Part shown: positions 27,350 to 36,704 of the stretch, in pieces | Layout of the letters: each line of letters starts with the position of its first letter | How positions within the stretch are numbered: the first letter of the stretch is position 1 | Origin: Blastomonas aquatica | GTDB lineage: Bacteria > Pseudomonadota > Alphaproteobacteria > Sphingomonadales > Sphingomonadaceae | NCBI RefSeq assembly: GCF_014639875.1 | Contig: NZ_BMGD01000003.1 | Coordinates: 766,170 to 830,169, forward strand | Reading direction: 5' to 3' | Length of the DNA stretch: 64,000 nt | Position numbers and translations under genes: made by a program | The notes under the pieces: generated by a model | What the model saw: only the letters and a program-made list of their open reading frames with translations | Told to the model about the DNA's origin: nothing | The model's database searches: none

Positions 27350-28246
27350 TCAGCGCGCAGAGTTGTCGGCATAAAGCCCGTCAACTGCCTTACTGACCAG
27401 CACGTTCACGGCAACACGGCGGTTTTGCGCCTTGCCTTCCTCTGTCGTGTTGTCCGCGACTGGATCAGCCTCAGCCATTCCGGCCGGGGTCAGCATGCGA
27501 TACGGCTTCCACTTGCAGGCTTGCTGCAGATAATTGATCACGCTGGCCGCGCGCTTTTCGCTGAGCTGTTGGTTGTAATCCTGGTCGCCATCAGCATCGG
27601 TATAGCCCACGACCAGCATCAGCGCGTTGTCCGTCTGTTCCGCCGAGCCTGCAGCGGCACACAATTGCGCCTTCGCCTCGTCGGTCAGCTTGGCCATGTT
27701 GGTATCGAAATAGACGTTGGTGGTGGCCTTGACGTTATACTGATCGATATCACCCATCCGCCCGCGCAGCGCCTCGGTCGCTGCCGACTGCTCGGCGAAC
27801 TGCTGTGCCGTTCCGGTGCGGATCATCGACGCGGTCTTGAAATCGGTATTTTTGAACGTGATCTGGTTGGCGAGCAGAGTATTGCCCGACTGCAGGGTCT
27901 TGATCGTCAGCGGCAGTCCGTTGAGCAATGCGCCGGTATCCAGCGTGGTGCGGCTTCCACCGAAGAGGCCGCCGGTCGCACGCACGCGGGTCTGATCATT
28001 CACGTAAAGGACGGTCCTTGCGCCATCTGCCGTCTGGACTTGAATGCGGTCGTCCTGCCGGGCAGTCAGGACGCCCTTGATCTCGGGGCCCTCGGTCATC
28101 GTGGCGGGATCGGGCAGCGCTTCGACCTCATTTGCGACATCGGCGCGCAGCGGGGCTGCTTCCTGCGCGACAAGCGCGGTCGATGCAGTCAGGGCCAGAG
28201 TGGCCGTGAGGATTTGGACGCTGGATGTGGAAAGGGGGAAGCGCAT
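27350..28246 (-). CDS. OmpA-family outer-membrane/peptidoglycan-binding protein
   Basis: 298-residue exported protein with a signal peptide (ending T-A-L-V-A-Q), an unassigned N-terminal region (about 30-165, with a V-L-T-A-R-Q-D-D-R-I-Q-V and F-G-G-S-R-T-T-L-D repeat of beta strands, like a DUF5666-type barrel) and a C-terminal OmpA domain (about 170-285). The OmpA domain has T-N-V-Y-F-D-T-N, G-Y-T-D-A-D-G-D, L-S-E-K-R-A-A-S-V-I-N-Y-L and Q-N-R-R-V-A-V, the residues that clasp diaminopimelate. Expected to tie the outer membrane or periplasmic partner to peptidoglycan. The ATG at 28246 directly follows a TTG codon. Confidence 0.9.
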   Translation of the reverse strand: MRFPLSTSSVQILTATLALTASTALVAQEAAPLRADVANEVEALPDPATMTEGPEIKGVLTARQDDRIQVQTADGARTVLYVNDQTRVRATGGLFGGSRTTLDTGALLNGLPLTIKTLQSGNTLLANQITFKNTDFKTASMIRTGTAQQFAEQSAATEALRGRMGDIDQYNVKATTNVYFDTNMAKLTDEAKAQLCAAAGSAEQTDNALMLVVGYTDADGDQDYNQQLSEKRAASVINYLQQACKWKPYRMLTPAGMAEADPVADNTTEEGKAQNRRVAVNVLVSKAVDGLYADNSAR

Positions 28247-28401
28247 CAAGATACTCCTTCAGAATATGGGAATAAGCCCAATCCCTCCGGAGACAGTCGA
28301 AGGCTAATTTATGTTCCCGGCTTCATGTCCAAAGTGCGGCGAGGCGAAACGAAAGGCACGACAAGCCGACTTGGCAGCCAGTCACGGCGGTGTTCGAACG
28401 G

Positions 28402-29430
28402 TCAATCGAGCAGGGGAGGTGCCTCGGCGAGCAGAGGGGGATACCAGCCCCGCGCATCTTTTTCCGCTGCTGCCAGCTTTCCCATCTCTTCCTCGAACAG
28501 TCCGACGCGCTTTTTCCAGCGGTAGTGCGTCGGAGCGGAGAAAATGCCCTTGCCGCGTTGCTTGCCGTAGCGGGTCCAGAAGCGCACCGCGCCGCCTGGA
28601 TCATAACCCGCATTGGCCATCAGCCAGATCGACAGCCGGTCCGCCTCGATCTCGGTTGCCAGCGTCAGCCGCGCGTTGCGACCCAGCTGCTGCATCAGCC
28701 CGCGCTGGATGCCGGCGGCGTTGAGCCGCTTGCGGTGGTCGAGCAGGTTGTGCGCCATCTCGTGCGCCAGGATCGCTGCCAACTCGTCATCGTCAACCAT
28801 GAAGCCCAGCATCGCACTGGTGATGCCGACGATGTCGCCATCGGCAGATGCACCGTAATCGCCGCTGGGGCGCAGTTCGAAGCGGCTGCGGCAGGCCGGA
28901 ACGCCGGTCAGGCTGGCATCAAAGGTCTGTCCTTCACGCACCAGGGTGATCGCAACCGGCGGCGCATCGAGTGCGCTGCGCAGGGTGGTATCTGCCCAGG
29001 CGACAGGGCGATAGGCGGCGGGTTGGTCGATCGCGGCCAGATCGTCGGGGGCAGGGGCGAATGCGCTGCCGTTGACCGCGATGATCGAGTCATCAATCTG
29101 GATGCCTGATTGTGCTGCTTCGCCATCGCTTACCAAGGCAAGCACCGCGTAATCGCTGGCAAAGCCGAAGGTCGCACGCGCTGCGTCTGCATCAGGATAC
29201 TGGCCGATATGATGCAATGTCATGCCGACCGAATTCTTGGTTGCGCGGCAAAACGGTGCATTGGCGATCGCCAGCCGGGTTCCCACCGTGAGCACCCGCG
29301 TATCGGCCGCGCGCAGGGTCGCCAGCCCATCGTCTGCGCCTGATGCCGGTTCAGCTTTCAGCGCCGGTGTTAATGCCAGGAACGCACTACACACGACCAG
29401 CCCGAGGGCAAAGTGCAGTACGGCGCGCAT
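28402..29430 (-). CDS. M48-family metallopeptidase with PDZ-like segment, exported
   Basis: 342-residue periplasmic zinc peptidase. Signal peptide 1-26; a PDZ-like region at about 85-175 (D-G-E-A-A-Q-S-G-I-Q-I-D-D-S-I-I-A-V-N-G); then the catalytic part with H223-E-M-A-H227 and third ligand E262 in E-I-E-A-D. There is no membrane-helix pair, unlike HtpX, and no TPR, unlike BepA. Two cysteines (P-F-C-R-A and P-A-C-R-S) could be a substrate of the DsbA-like protein encoded six bases upstream in the same operon. It is the last gene of the M48-TPR / DsbA / M48 unit. Confidence 0.9.
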   Translation of the reverse strand: MRAVLHFALGLVVCSAFLALTPALKAEPASGADDGLATLRAADTRVLTVGTRLAIANAPFCRATKNSVGMTLHHIGQYPDADAARATFGFASDYAVLALVSDGEAAQSGIQIDDSIIAVNGSAFAPAPDDLAAIDQPAAYRPVAWADTTLRSALDAPPVAITLVREGQTFDASLTGVPACRSRFELRPSGDYGASADGDIVGITSAMLGFMVDDDELAAILAHEMAHNLLDHRKRLNAAGIQRGLMQQLGRNARLTLATEIEADRLSIWLMANAGYDPGGAVRFWTRYGKQRGKGIFSAPTHYRWKKRVGLFEEEMGKLAAAEKDARGWYPPLLAEAPPLLD

Positions 29431-29436
29431 ATCGGC

Positions 29437-30276
29437 TCAGCCAACCGCCTTCTTGGCGGCGCGGGCTTCATCGATCGCCGATTTCAGCTCGTCATAGCCG
29501 ACAGCACCGTTGAGCACCTTGTTGCCGACCACCCAGCTGGGGGTGCCACTGAATTCGAGCTGCTGGGCAATGCGGATGTTGGCGTCGATCACTTCATCGG
29601 CCTGTTTGGTCGCAGCAAAACTGCGGGCAGCGGCGATATCCAGCCCGGCGGTCTTGGCGGCCTGCTCGATGGTCGCCTGGCTGGGACGGCCCGCGCCGAA
29701 CATGGCCTTGTAGAATGCGTAATACTTGCCCTGTTGGGCAGCAGCAAGACCCCAAGCAGCAGCGAGGCGGCTTTCATCCGAAAGGATCGGCAGCTCATGG
29801 AACACGATCTTAAGATTCTTGTCTTCGCTCACCAAACGCGCCACATCGCTGACACTCTGCCGGCAAAAACCACAGGCAAAATCCGAGTATTCGGCCAGCA
29901 CGATGTCACCGTCGGGGTTGCCGGCGAACGCTGCAGCAAAGGGCTTTTCGACCTCGCTGCGCACCGATGCGATCCGGTTGGCGGCCTGCTTGCCCTGCAG
30001 CTTCTGGACTGCTTCGGGAATGATCTCAGGGTTTTCTAGGATATAGGCGCGCACGATCGCTTCGATCGCGGCCTTGTCCTTGGTGTCGAAACCAGCCGCG
30101 GTTGCAGCTGCATTCGCATCCTGCGCTGCTTCGCCACCTGTCGAGGGAATCATGCCGCCGCTCTGCCACATGAAGGTGCCGATCCCGGCTGCGATGGTGA
30201 GAAGTACGGCGACGCCCATGAACAGCCAGTTCCTTGATGATGATGCCTCGCCAGAGGTCGATGTACGTACAGTCAT
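29437..30276 (-). CDS. DsbA-family thiol:disulfide oxidoreductase, membrane-anchored
   Basis: 279-residue thioredoxin-fold protein with an N-terminal membrane anchor (about 17-36), a flexible linker, an N-terminal helical lid (about 68-110) and the DsbA domain. The active site is C135-G-F-C138 in E-Y-S-D-F-A-C-G-F-C-R; the cis-proline loop is S-G-T-P-S-W. The ScsC/BdbD-like helical N-terminus suggests either disulfide formation or isomerisation in the periplasm. The start at 30276 is chosen because it gives a short cytosolic tail before the anchor. It lies 46 bp after the TPR-bearing M48 gene and 6 bp before the second M48 gene. Confidence 0.92.
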   Translation of the reverse strand: MTVRTSTSGEASSSRNWLFMGVAVLLTIAAGIGTFMWQSGGMIPSTGGEAAQDANAAATAAGFDTKDKAAIEAIVRAYILENPEIIPEAVQKLQGKQAANRIASVRSEVEKPFAAAFAGNPDGDIVLAEYSDFACGFCRQSVSDVARLVSEDKNLKIVFHELPILSDESRLAAAWGLAAAQQGKYYAFYKAMFGAGRPSQATIEQAAKTAGLDIAAARSFAATKQADEVIDANIRIAQQLEFSGTPSWVVGNKVLNGAVGYDELKSAIDEARAAKKAVG

Positions 30277-30322
30277 GGCGGGGCCTTTAGGTTGAAGATG
30301 AAACGCGGAAGGTGGGGTGGGC

Positions 30323-31708
30323 TTACCGGCGACGCGACTGCCGTTCAACCGCGTCGCGCGCCAGAATGGCAATATCCTGCGCGCGGATCCAGTCGGCGGC
30401 ACCCTGGGGCAGTCCGATCATCGCTTCTTCGGCGCTGCGCAGCGCCAGCGGTGCATTGCCTTGAAGCACATAGCGTTCTGCACTGGCGAGCGCTGCGCGC
30501 GGCCTGTCGCCGCGGGTCTCATAGACCACGCCCAGCTGGTACCACGCGAACGGGTTCGCCGCATCGCGGGCCAGTGCCGCCTTGAGCACGCGCTCGGCCT
30601 CGGGCAGGTTGGCAGGATCCTCGCTGGCGATCAGCGCATGTCCGTAGACACCCGCGATCAGCGACTGTGCATTCGTATTGGCCACCGCCTTTTGCAGCGG
30701 AGCGATCGCCTCTTGCGGCCTGCCCGATTCAAGCAGGATCTGGCCGTAGATCTCGAGGAAATACGGGTCGTCGGGGGATTCATCAAGGAGCGATCGGGCT
30801 GATTCGAGTGCCTTTTCGGGGTACGCGCTCTTATGCCAGGCATAAGCGCGGGCATACCGGCCGGGCACGCTCAGGTCGGTTTCGGGATAGTCGCGCAATG
30901 TTTCAGCCGGGTCGGCAACATAGCCTACCAGCTTGGCTTTCACCCGCTGGAACCGTGCCTCGATTTCGGGGTCGATCGGGCGGTCGAACGCTGGGTCATT
31001 CTCGTAGATTTCCTGCAGCAGCGTGATGCGCTCGCCCGACAAAGGGTGCGAACGGTTGTAGCTGTCCTCCTGCGGGATCGCGAGCCGGAACTCGAGGTTC
31101 TGTAGTCGCTTGAAGAAGTTGATCGAACCTTTGCCGGTCAATCCGGCTTGTGACAGATACTTCGCACCGGCCACATCGGCCCCGGCTTCCTCGCCGCGGG
31201 TGTGTGCCAGAAACTTGCCGAGCGCGGCCTGTTGTCCGGCACCCATGATTCCCATTCCGGCTTCGCCGGCACCTGCAGCGATCGCAGCAATCCCCAGCAG
31301 CAGCGACAGGATGGTGATGTTGGTCGCCTTCGATGCACTTTCTGACCGGGTGATCGAATGGCCCAATGCGATATGGCCAAGCTCATGGGCGATGACCCCC
31401 TGGACCTCGTTCGAATTGCCCGCCGCCTCGATCAGCCCGCTATGGATGTAGACGTCCTGCGTTCCTGCAACGAAGGCATTGATGCTGCGATCGTTGATCA
31501 CCACCACGTTCACGTTTGATGGCAGCAGTCCTGCGGCCATGATCAGATCGCGCGACATATCGGCGAGCAACGCCTCGGTTTCGGCATCGCGCAGGATCGA
31601 CTGCGCCGAGACAGGCTGCACGGCGATCACCGCAATTGCGCAGACGGCCATCGTCCGTGCCGCAAACTGCCTGATCGTCTTGTTCCAGCCTGACGTAACC
31701 GTATCCAT
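30323..31708 (-). CDS. BepA-like M48 metallopeptidase with TPR domain
   Basis: 461-residue periplasmic zinc peptidase. Signal peptide (ending Q-P-V-S-A-Q), peptidase domain with H108-E-L-G-H112 and the downstream R-G-E-E-A-G-A-D-V-A-G third-ligand segment, a hydrophobic helix pair typical of BepA/YfgC (about 130-165), and four or so TPR-like repeats in the second half (A-Y-A-W-H-K-S-A-Y-P-E-K-A-L-E-S-A, F-L-E-I-Y-G-Q-I-L-L-E-S-G-R-P-Q-E-A-I, N-P-F-A-W-Y-Q-L-G-V-V-Y-E-T-R-G). BepA edits outer-membrane protein assembly, notably LptD, whose maturation needs correct disulfides; the linked DsbA-like gene fits that role. The ATG at 31708 gives a twin-free Sec leader; the open frame extends upstream without coding character. 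Confidence 0.93.
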   Translation of the reverse strand: MDTVTSGWNKTIRQFAARTMAVCAIAVIAVQPVSAQSILRDAETEALLADMSRDLIMAAGLLPSNVNVVVINDRSINAFVAGTQDVYIHSGLIEAAGNSNEVQGVIAHELGHIALGHSITRSESASKATNITILSLLLGIAAIAAGAGEAGMGIMGAGQQAALGKFLAHTRGEEAGADVAGAKYLSQAGLTGKGSINFFKRLQNLEFRLAIPQEDSYNRSHPLSGERITLLQEIYENDPAFDRPIDPEIEARFQRVKAKLVGYVADPAETLRDYPETDLSVPGRYARAYAWHKSAYPEKALESARSLLDESPDDPYFLEIYGQILLESGRPQEAIAPLQKAVANTNAQSLIAGVYGHALIASEDPANLPEAERVLKAALARDAANPFAWYQLGVVYETRGDRPRAALASAERYVLQGNAPLALRSAEEAMIGLPQGAADWIRAQDIAILARDAVERQSRRR

Positions 31709-31874
31709 TGCAACCCGTATTGTTTGGCGAACTGTCGCGTCCGATGGCGCTACCCCATGTTGCAAGGGCGATGAACGACATATGAAAACCGGCGGACGAT
31801 CGGTACAATAGCGCGCCGACAGCGCGAAGGACAGTGCCGCCCTCCACAATCGGGCGAAGCGAGCGGATTAGCGT

Positions 31875-33515
31875 TCAAGCGAAGCAGAGCTGGGCCAGAA
31901 ACTCGCTGCTGGCCCGGCGCAACTCGGTCGCCTGATTCTGCAAACGGTCTGTTATGGTCCGCATGTCGGCGGCCATGTGCCGGACCTGATCTGCATGGCT
32001 GCTCACCTTGCGTGCGGTCTCCTCCATGCTGCGAGCATCGTTCGCAACCTGGCTGACATGATCATTGATGTTGCAGGTCGCCTTGCCTTGATCGGCGATC
32101 ACGGACGCAATGTGAACGGCACCTGCGTTCACCAGATCGATCTGGTCGACGATCGAGTGGATCGTTGTTTCGGCCAACGTAATCTGCGTTCGGATGCCAT
32201 CGACGGTGTGCCCCACCGAATTGATCGCACCGCGTGTCTGCCCGGCGAGCTGTTTGACTTCATGCGCGACCACCGCGAACCCGCGTCCGGCTTCACCGGC
32301 GCGAGAGGCCTCAATGGTGGCGTTGAGCGCCAGCAGATTGGTGTGGGCCGCAATTTCCTCGATCAGATTGGCGATCTGGGATGTCTTTGCGGCCTCCGCC
32401 GCCAATGCGCCGATGGCCTCGCTGCCTTCCCGAGACGATTCGCGCGCCAAGGTTGCGGCGCGGTGCTGTTCATCGATCCGTTGCGCGATCGTGTTGGCCG
32501 ATGAACTGAGTTGGCTTGCGGCATTTGCAACGTTCTGTACGGAGCGGCCGACGTTGCACGCCCGGCTGGTCACCATCGCGGCGCTGGCATCGGTTTCTTC
32601 GCCGATTGTACCCAGGGCGTCGGAGCAGTCGGCCAATCGCGTGAGCGCCTCGCTCAATTTTTCGACCGTTTGCACCACGGATTGTTCGAAATCACCTGCA
32701 AGGCTGGCCATTCCAGCCCGCCATTCGGTAGCATGGCGATTGGCTTGGTCGGCGAGCATTGTTTGGGCCTTCAGATCGAGCTCCGCCTGGCTCTTCAGCT
32801 GTTCCTGCTCGCGTTCGAACTGATGTTCACGCGCCTCGGCCAGTTCGCGCGACTGAATGATGGCGTGCGCAAAAAAGTTCCAGATCAGAATGTTGGTGCG
32901 CCATAACGCAAACAGATAGACAAGCAGCAGCATGTACAACTCTGCCGGGACGTAGGTGTCGGTCAGTTCGATCGCGAAGACCAGCCCGGCCCCTGATCCG
33001 ATCAGCCAGATCAGGTTGGTCGTCGGAAGGGTAAAAGAGCCCATCGCTCCCACCGCAATGTGGGCAACAGCAACCAGCAGCCCCAGCACGCGGATGCCCG
33101 GGTCGGGCGACATCAGCATACCCATCGTGATCAGCGACCATCCGACCGCCGCGAAGATGATGATCGCGCGCAACCGCAGGTTTAGTGACAGCAGCGCGGG
33201 ATCGAGATTTTCGTCGTCAACGTGTAACTGCAACGCTCTGAGATGGATAAAACAGAACGCCGTGACCGCAAGAACGATCATGATCGACCCGGTTATCACC
33301 CAGCCCGCGCCGGTGCTACCCAGGCTGAACCAGGTGACGATCGGCGCGGTGATCGCCACCGATGGAACCAGAGCGACCGAGCCCTTGCTGGCGTGCAGAA
33401 ACTGGGCAAGCCGGAAGGCGCGGCCCGCTACGGAATCTGCGGTCAGATCGGTTCTGACGATGCCCGGCGCAATTCGCGTGTGAACGGATATATCCAGCCA
33501 CAACTGGCGTGACAT
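31875..33515 (-). CDS. Methyl-accepting chemotaxis protein with six-helix membrane sensor
   Basis: 546-residue chemoreceptor. Instead of a periplasmic ligand domain it has six predicted membrane helices between about 45 and 215 (for example [38 protein letters not shown]), then a coiled-coil signalling domain of about 290 residues. The kinase-contact tip is intact: [24 protein letters not shown] and [16 protein letters not shown] precedes the start by eight bases. No HAMP domain is apparent and no che genes are nearby. It ends 166 bp from the BepA-like gene. Confidence 0.92.
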   Translation of the reverse strand: MSRQLWLDISVHTRIAPGIVRTDLTADSVAGRAFRLAQFLHASKGSVALVPSVAITAPIVTWFSLGSTGAGWVITGSIMIVLAVTAFCFIHLRALQLHVDDENLDPALLSLNLRLRAIIIFAAVGWSLITMGMLMSPDPGIRVLGLLVAVAHIAVGAMGSFTLPTTNLIWLIGSGAGLVFAIELTDTYVPAELYMLLLVYLFALWRTNILIWNFFAHAIIQSRELAEAREHQFEREQEQLKSQAELDLKAQTMLADQANRHATEWRAGMASLAGDFEQSVVQTVEKLSEALTRLADCSDALGTIGEETDASAAMVTSRACNVGRSVQNVANAASQLSSSANTIAQRIDEQHRAATLARESSREGSEAIGALAAEAAKTSQIANLIEEIAAHTNLLALNATIEASRAGEAGRGFAVVAHEVKQLAGQTRGAINSVGHTVDGIRTQITLAETTIHSIVDQIDLVNAGAVHIASVIADQGKATCNINDHVSQVANDARSMEETARKVSSHADQVRHMAADMRTITDRLQNQATELRRASSEFLAQLCFA

Positions 33516-33601
33516 TCGGGCATCTCCTTAACCTGATTAATGCCCGCTAGCACTGTCGAGGTTAACAAGAATTTACCAAACCGTATACAATGGCACCACG
33601 A

Positions 33602-34903
33602 TCAAAGCACGTATTTGCTGAGATCCGTGTTCTTGGCGATACCCGCGAGATGCTGTTGCACATATGTTGCGTCGATCGTGATGGTCTCGCCGCGATGGTC
33701 TTCGGCGCCAAAGCTCACGTCCTCGAGCAGCTTTTCCATCACCGTCTGCAGGCGGCGGGCACCGATATTCTCGACGCTTTCGTTAACCGATGCGGCAATC
33801 CGGGCGACTTCGCGGAGCGCATCTTCGGTGAAATTGAGCGTCAGTTCTTCGGTTTCGAGCAGCGCTGTGTACTGCTGTGCCAGATTGGCCTTGGTCTGCG
33901 TGAGGATGTGAAAGAAATCCTCTTCGGTCAGAGCCTTCAATTCGACGCGGATCGGCAGGCGGCCCTGCAGTTCGGGCAGCATATCGCTGGGCTTGGCGAT
34001 ATGGAACGCGCCCGATGCGATGAACAGCACGTGGTCGGTTTTCATCGGGCCGTATTTGGTAGCCACGGTCGTGCCTTCGATCAGCGGCAGCAGATCGCGC
34101 TGCACGCCTTCGCGGCTCACCGATCCGCCGCGGACATCCGAAACCGCGATTTTGTCGATCTCGTCGAGGAACACGATGCCGTTTGCTTCGGCATCGGCGA
34201 GCGCGACGCGCGCGACATCATCCTGGTCCATCCGCTTTTCGGCTTCTTCCTCGATCAACTTGTCCCAGGCATCGGCGAGCCGCATCTTGCGCGGCTTGGT
34301 GCGCTTCTGGCCGAACGCCTTGCCCATCATGTCGGAGAGGTTGATCATGCCCACCTGGCCGCCCATGCCCGGGATTTCCATAGGCATGTTGGGAGCGTCC
34401 TCGACCTCAATCTCGACCTCGGTGTCGTTCATATGGTTGTCGGTGATGCGCTGGCGGAAGCTCTGCCGGGTTGCCTCGCTGGCGTTGTCACCGACCAGCG
34501 CGTTGAGCAGCCGCTCCATCGCGGCGTCCGATGCAGCCTCGCGCACCTTCTCGCGTCGCCGTTCCTTTTCGAGCCGCACCGCGTCCTCGACCAGATCTCG
34601 CGCAATCTGGTCGACATCGCGGCCGACATAGCCGACTTCGGTGAACTTGGTGGCCTCGATCTTGATGAACGGCGCATCGGCAAGCTTGGCCAGGCGGCGC
34701 GATATCTCGGTCTTGCCGCAACCTGTTGGGCCGATCATCAGAATGTTCTTGGGCGTAACCTCGTCGCGCAGCTCGGCGGGCAGACGCTGACGCCGCCAGC
34801 GGTTGCGCAGCGCCACGGCCACGGCGCGCTTTGCGTCCTGCTGGCCGATGATGTGCGCATCCAGCGCAGCGACGATGGACTTAGGGGTGAGCATATCAGT
34901 CAT
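33602..34903 (-). CDS. hslU: ATP-dependent unfoldase HslU
   Basis: AAA+ ATPase (433 residues) that unfolds proteins for the HslV peptidase. Walker A G-P-T-G-C-G-K-T (58-65), the pore motif G-Y-V-G-R-D, I domain about 110-240, Walker B I-V-F-L-D-E-I-D, sensor R-x-P-I-R-V-E-L, and the conserved C-terminus ending D-L-S-K-Y-V-L, which docks into HslV. The ATG at 34903 is the family start; open sequence upstream is not coding. In most relatives hslU follows hslV directly, but here an FAD enzyme gene is inserted, with 58 bp between its stop and this start. Confidence 0.96.
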   Translation of the reverse strand: MTDMLTPKSIVAALDAHIIGQQDAKRAVAVALRNRWRRQRLPAELRDEVTPKNILMIGPTGCGKTEISRRLAKLADAPFIKIEATKFTEVGYVGRDVDQIARDLVEDAVRLEKERRREKVREAASDAAMERLLNALVGDNASEATRQSFRQRITDNHMNDTEVEIEVEDAPNMPMEIPGMGGQVGMINLSDMMGKAFGQKRTKPRKMRLADAWDKLIEEEAEKRMDQDDVARVALADAEANGIVFLDEIDKIAVSDVRGGSVSREGVQRDLLPLIEGTTVATKYGPMKTDHVLFIASGAFHIAKPSDMLPELQGRLPIRVELKALTEEDFFHILTQTKANLAQQYTALLETEELTLNFTEDALREVARIAASVNESVENIGARRLQTVMEKLLEDVSFGAEDHRGETITIDATYVQQHLAGIAKNTDLSKYVL

Positions 34904-34961
34904 TCGGGGTTCTTCTTTAGGAGAGTGTTGCAAGTCAATTTGGGGGTTGCGGTTACCCGCT

Positions 34962-36095
34962 TCAAGCACAGCGCCAGCCCGCCATCAGCGCACGATGCGA
35001 TTCGACGATATCGGTAATGTCCTGCGGCTGCGGCTCGGCGAGATATTCGCCGCGCTCGAACGTGCCGCCCAGCAGGATGCCGTCGGCGCGCGGAAACATG
35101 TATCCTGCGCTCAGCGAATAGGCGTATTGCACCTCGGGCTGGGGAATCAGCACCGCAAGCTGGCCGCGCACGGGGACAAGTTCGCTGTCACCGAAAAGTG
35201 CCGCCGCGCCCAGCCCGGTGCAGTTTAACACCAGTCTTTCGGGCAATGCAGCGACCTGTTCGGGCGTATCGAACCGTCGCACCTCGACTGCGCCACCTGC
35301 AACGCGGATATCGCTCAATAGCCGCTCGAGAAAACGCCCGGTTTCAACGTACATCGTGTCGTACTTGACCACATTGTCGAGCGGGAAGGGGTGTTCGGAA
35401 GCCGAAAGACGGCTGCGACCGGGGAACCTGAGATCAGCGGGGATTGGCCCTGTCCTGCGCGTCTGGTCATAAGTAGGCAGCCAGCGGATACCATAATCGT
35501 CGCCGACCATGATCTGGAAGCGTCGCCTGCTGTAATCGGCGGCGGCTGCGGCCTGCTCGCGCCACTGCGGGGTCACCATGTCCTCGTCGAAATGGCTCGC
35601 CGGGTTAATCTGCCCGCCGGCAATGTTCGAAGTGGTACCCGGCGGCAGCGTCTCGGTGTAGATGGTGACACGGTAGCCTGCTTCCTGCACCAGCCGCGCG
35701 GTGGTCAGCCCCATGATCCCCGATCCGATCACCGCGACAGGACCCGAATGGCCGGAAAGCCCCAACACCGTCGCCAGCCGCGAACTGCCCCAGCTCAGCG
35801 ATATTCCGCCTCCGCCATGCCCGTAATTGTGCACCAGCAGCGAATCCCCAAGCTTCTGGGCGCGGACGACGAAGCCGGAGGGGCGATATGGACGCAGGCC
35901 CGCGACAGTGCGGATAACGCGGGATGAATCGACATCGACGCGCGGAAGGCAAAGCGCTCCAGAAGGCGCGCTGCCGACCGAAGCCAACCGGGCCGCATTG
36001 CCTGATGGCACCGTCGTGCAGCTGCTCAGCGCCAGCGCTGCTCCGCCCGAGACCAGCGCACGTCGATCCAACCGCACATCCATTGCGCCGACCAT
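34962..36095 (-). CDS. FAD-dependent D-amino-acid oxidase-like lipoprotein, circularly permuted
   Basis: 377-residue flavoenzyme related to D-amino-acid oxidase (DAAO), predicted to be a lipoprotein: an R-R-containing leader ([10 protein letters not shown]) runs into L-S-S-C with C26 as the lipid site, suggesting Tat export of a folded FAD protein. The order of parts is odd. G-L-R-P-Y-R-P (66-72) and [15 protein letters not shown] (89-103) are the last conserved blocks of ordinary DAAO, yet here they precede the FAD fold G-S-G-I-M-G (124-129). [13 protein letters not shown] (291-294), S-A-G-Y-M-F-P (Y332) and G-G-T-F (343-346) then follow in normal order and the protein stops where DAAO would enter G-L-R-P. 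R68 and Y332 correspond to DAAO substrate-binding residues. The start could also be the ATG at 36083. It lies between hslV and hslU. Confidence 0.88.
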   Translation of the reverse strand: MVGAMDVRLDRRALVSGGAALALSSCTTVPSGNAARLASVGSAPSGALCLPRVDVDSSRVIRTVAGLRPYRPSGFVVRAQKLGDSLLVHNYGHGGGGISLSWGSSRLATVLGLSGHSGPVAVIGSGIMGLTTARLVQEAGYRVTIYTETLPPGTTSNIAGGQINPASHFDEDMVTPQWREQAAAAADYSRRRFQIMVGDDYGIRWLPTYDQTRRTGPIPADLRFPGRSRLSASEHPFPLDNVVKYDTMYVETGRFLERLLSDIRVAGGAVEVRRFDTPEQVAALPERLVLNCTGLGAAALFGDSELVPVRGQLAVLIPQPEVQYAYSLSAGYMFPRADGILLGGTFERGEYLAEPQPQDITDIVESHRALMAGWRCA

Positions 36096-36101
36096 AAAGG
36101 G

Positions 36102-36665
36102 TCAGTTGGTCGTGTCGAGGGTTTCGATCGTCAACTGGTCGTTGGTGTAGACGCACACGTCGGCCGCGATCTTCATCGCCTTGCGCGCGATTGTCTCGGC
36201 GTCCTGTTCGTACTCAAGCAAAGCACGCGCGGCGGCGAGCGCGAAGTTGCCGCCCGATCCGATCGCCGCGACGCCATCGACCGGCTCGAGCACATCGCCG
36301 TTGCCGGTGAGGATCAGCGTCACATCCTTGTCGGCGACGATCATCATCGCTTCAAGGTTGCGCAGATATTTGTCGGTGCGCCAGTCCTTGGCAAGCTCGA
36401 CCGCAGCGCGCATCAATTGCCCCGAATGCCGCTCAAGCTTGCCTTCGAGCCGTTCGAACAGCGTAAAGGCATCAGCGGTGGCGCCGGCAAAGCCGCCGAT
36501 GACCGATCCGTCGCCCAGCCTGCGAACCTTGCGCGCGTTGGGCTTCATGATCGTCTGACCCATCGAAACCTGGCCGTCGCCGGCGATCACCGCCTTGCCG
36601 TTCTTGCGGATGCCGATGATGGTGGTGCCATGCCATGTCGGCATGCTGCTGTCTTGTCTGCTCAT
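36102..36665 (-). CDS. hslV: Peptidase subunit HslV
   Basis: Threonine peptidase of the HslUV proteasome-like complex. 187 residues from the ATG at 36665; the catalytic threonine, exposed by self-processing, is T14 in [10 protein letters not shown]. Other conserved parts: [31 protein letters not shown] and [15 protein letters not shown] later ATG at 36644 (M-P-T-W-H-G) would give a six-residue propeptide and would suit a promoter-like element lying just upstream. It ends 6 bp before the FAD enzyme gene. Confidence 0.96.
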   Translation of the reverse strand: MSRQDSSMPTWHGTTIIGIRKNGKAVIAGDGQVSMGQTIMKPNARKVRRLGDGSVIGGFAGATADAFTLFERLEGKLERHSGQLMRAAVELAKDWRTDKYLRNLEAMMIVADKDVTLILTGNGDVLEPVDGVAAIGSGGNFALAAARALLEYEQDAETIARKAMKIAADVCVYTNDQLTIETLDTTN

Positions 36666-36673
36666 GGCGCGCG

Positions 36674-36701
36674 ATATGGTGGGAACGGCGAAATGCTGCA
36701 A
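36674..36701 (-). promoter_or_regulatory. Possible heat-shock (RpoH-like) promoter before hslV
   Basis: On the minus strand GGGTTGCAG is followed after 13 bases by CCCACCATAT, which loosely fits the alphaproteobacterial sigma-32 pattern (TTG near -35, C-C-A-T-A-T near -10). It would start transcription only a few bases before the hslV ATG, favouring the internal ATG at 36644. Pattern match by eye only. Confidence 0.25.
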
Positions 36702-36704
36702 CCC

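Noticed and set aside
33590..35017. 475-codon plus-strand frame over hslU
   Set aside because: Antisense shadow of hslU; no ribosome site and no recognisable motif.
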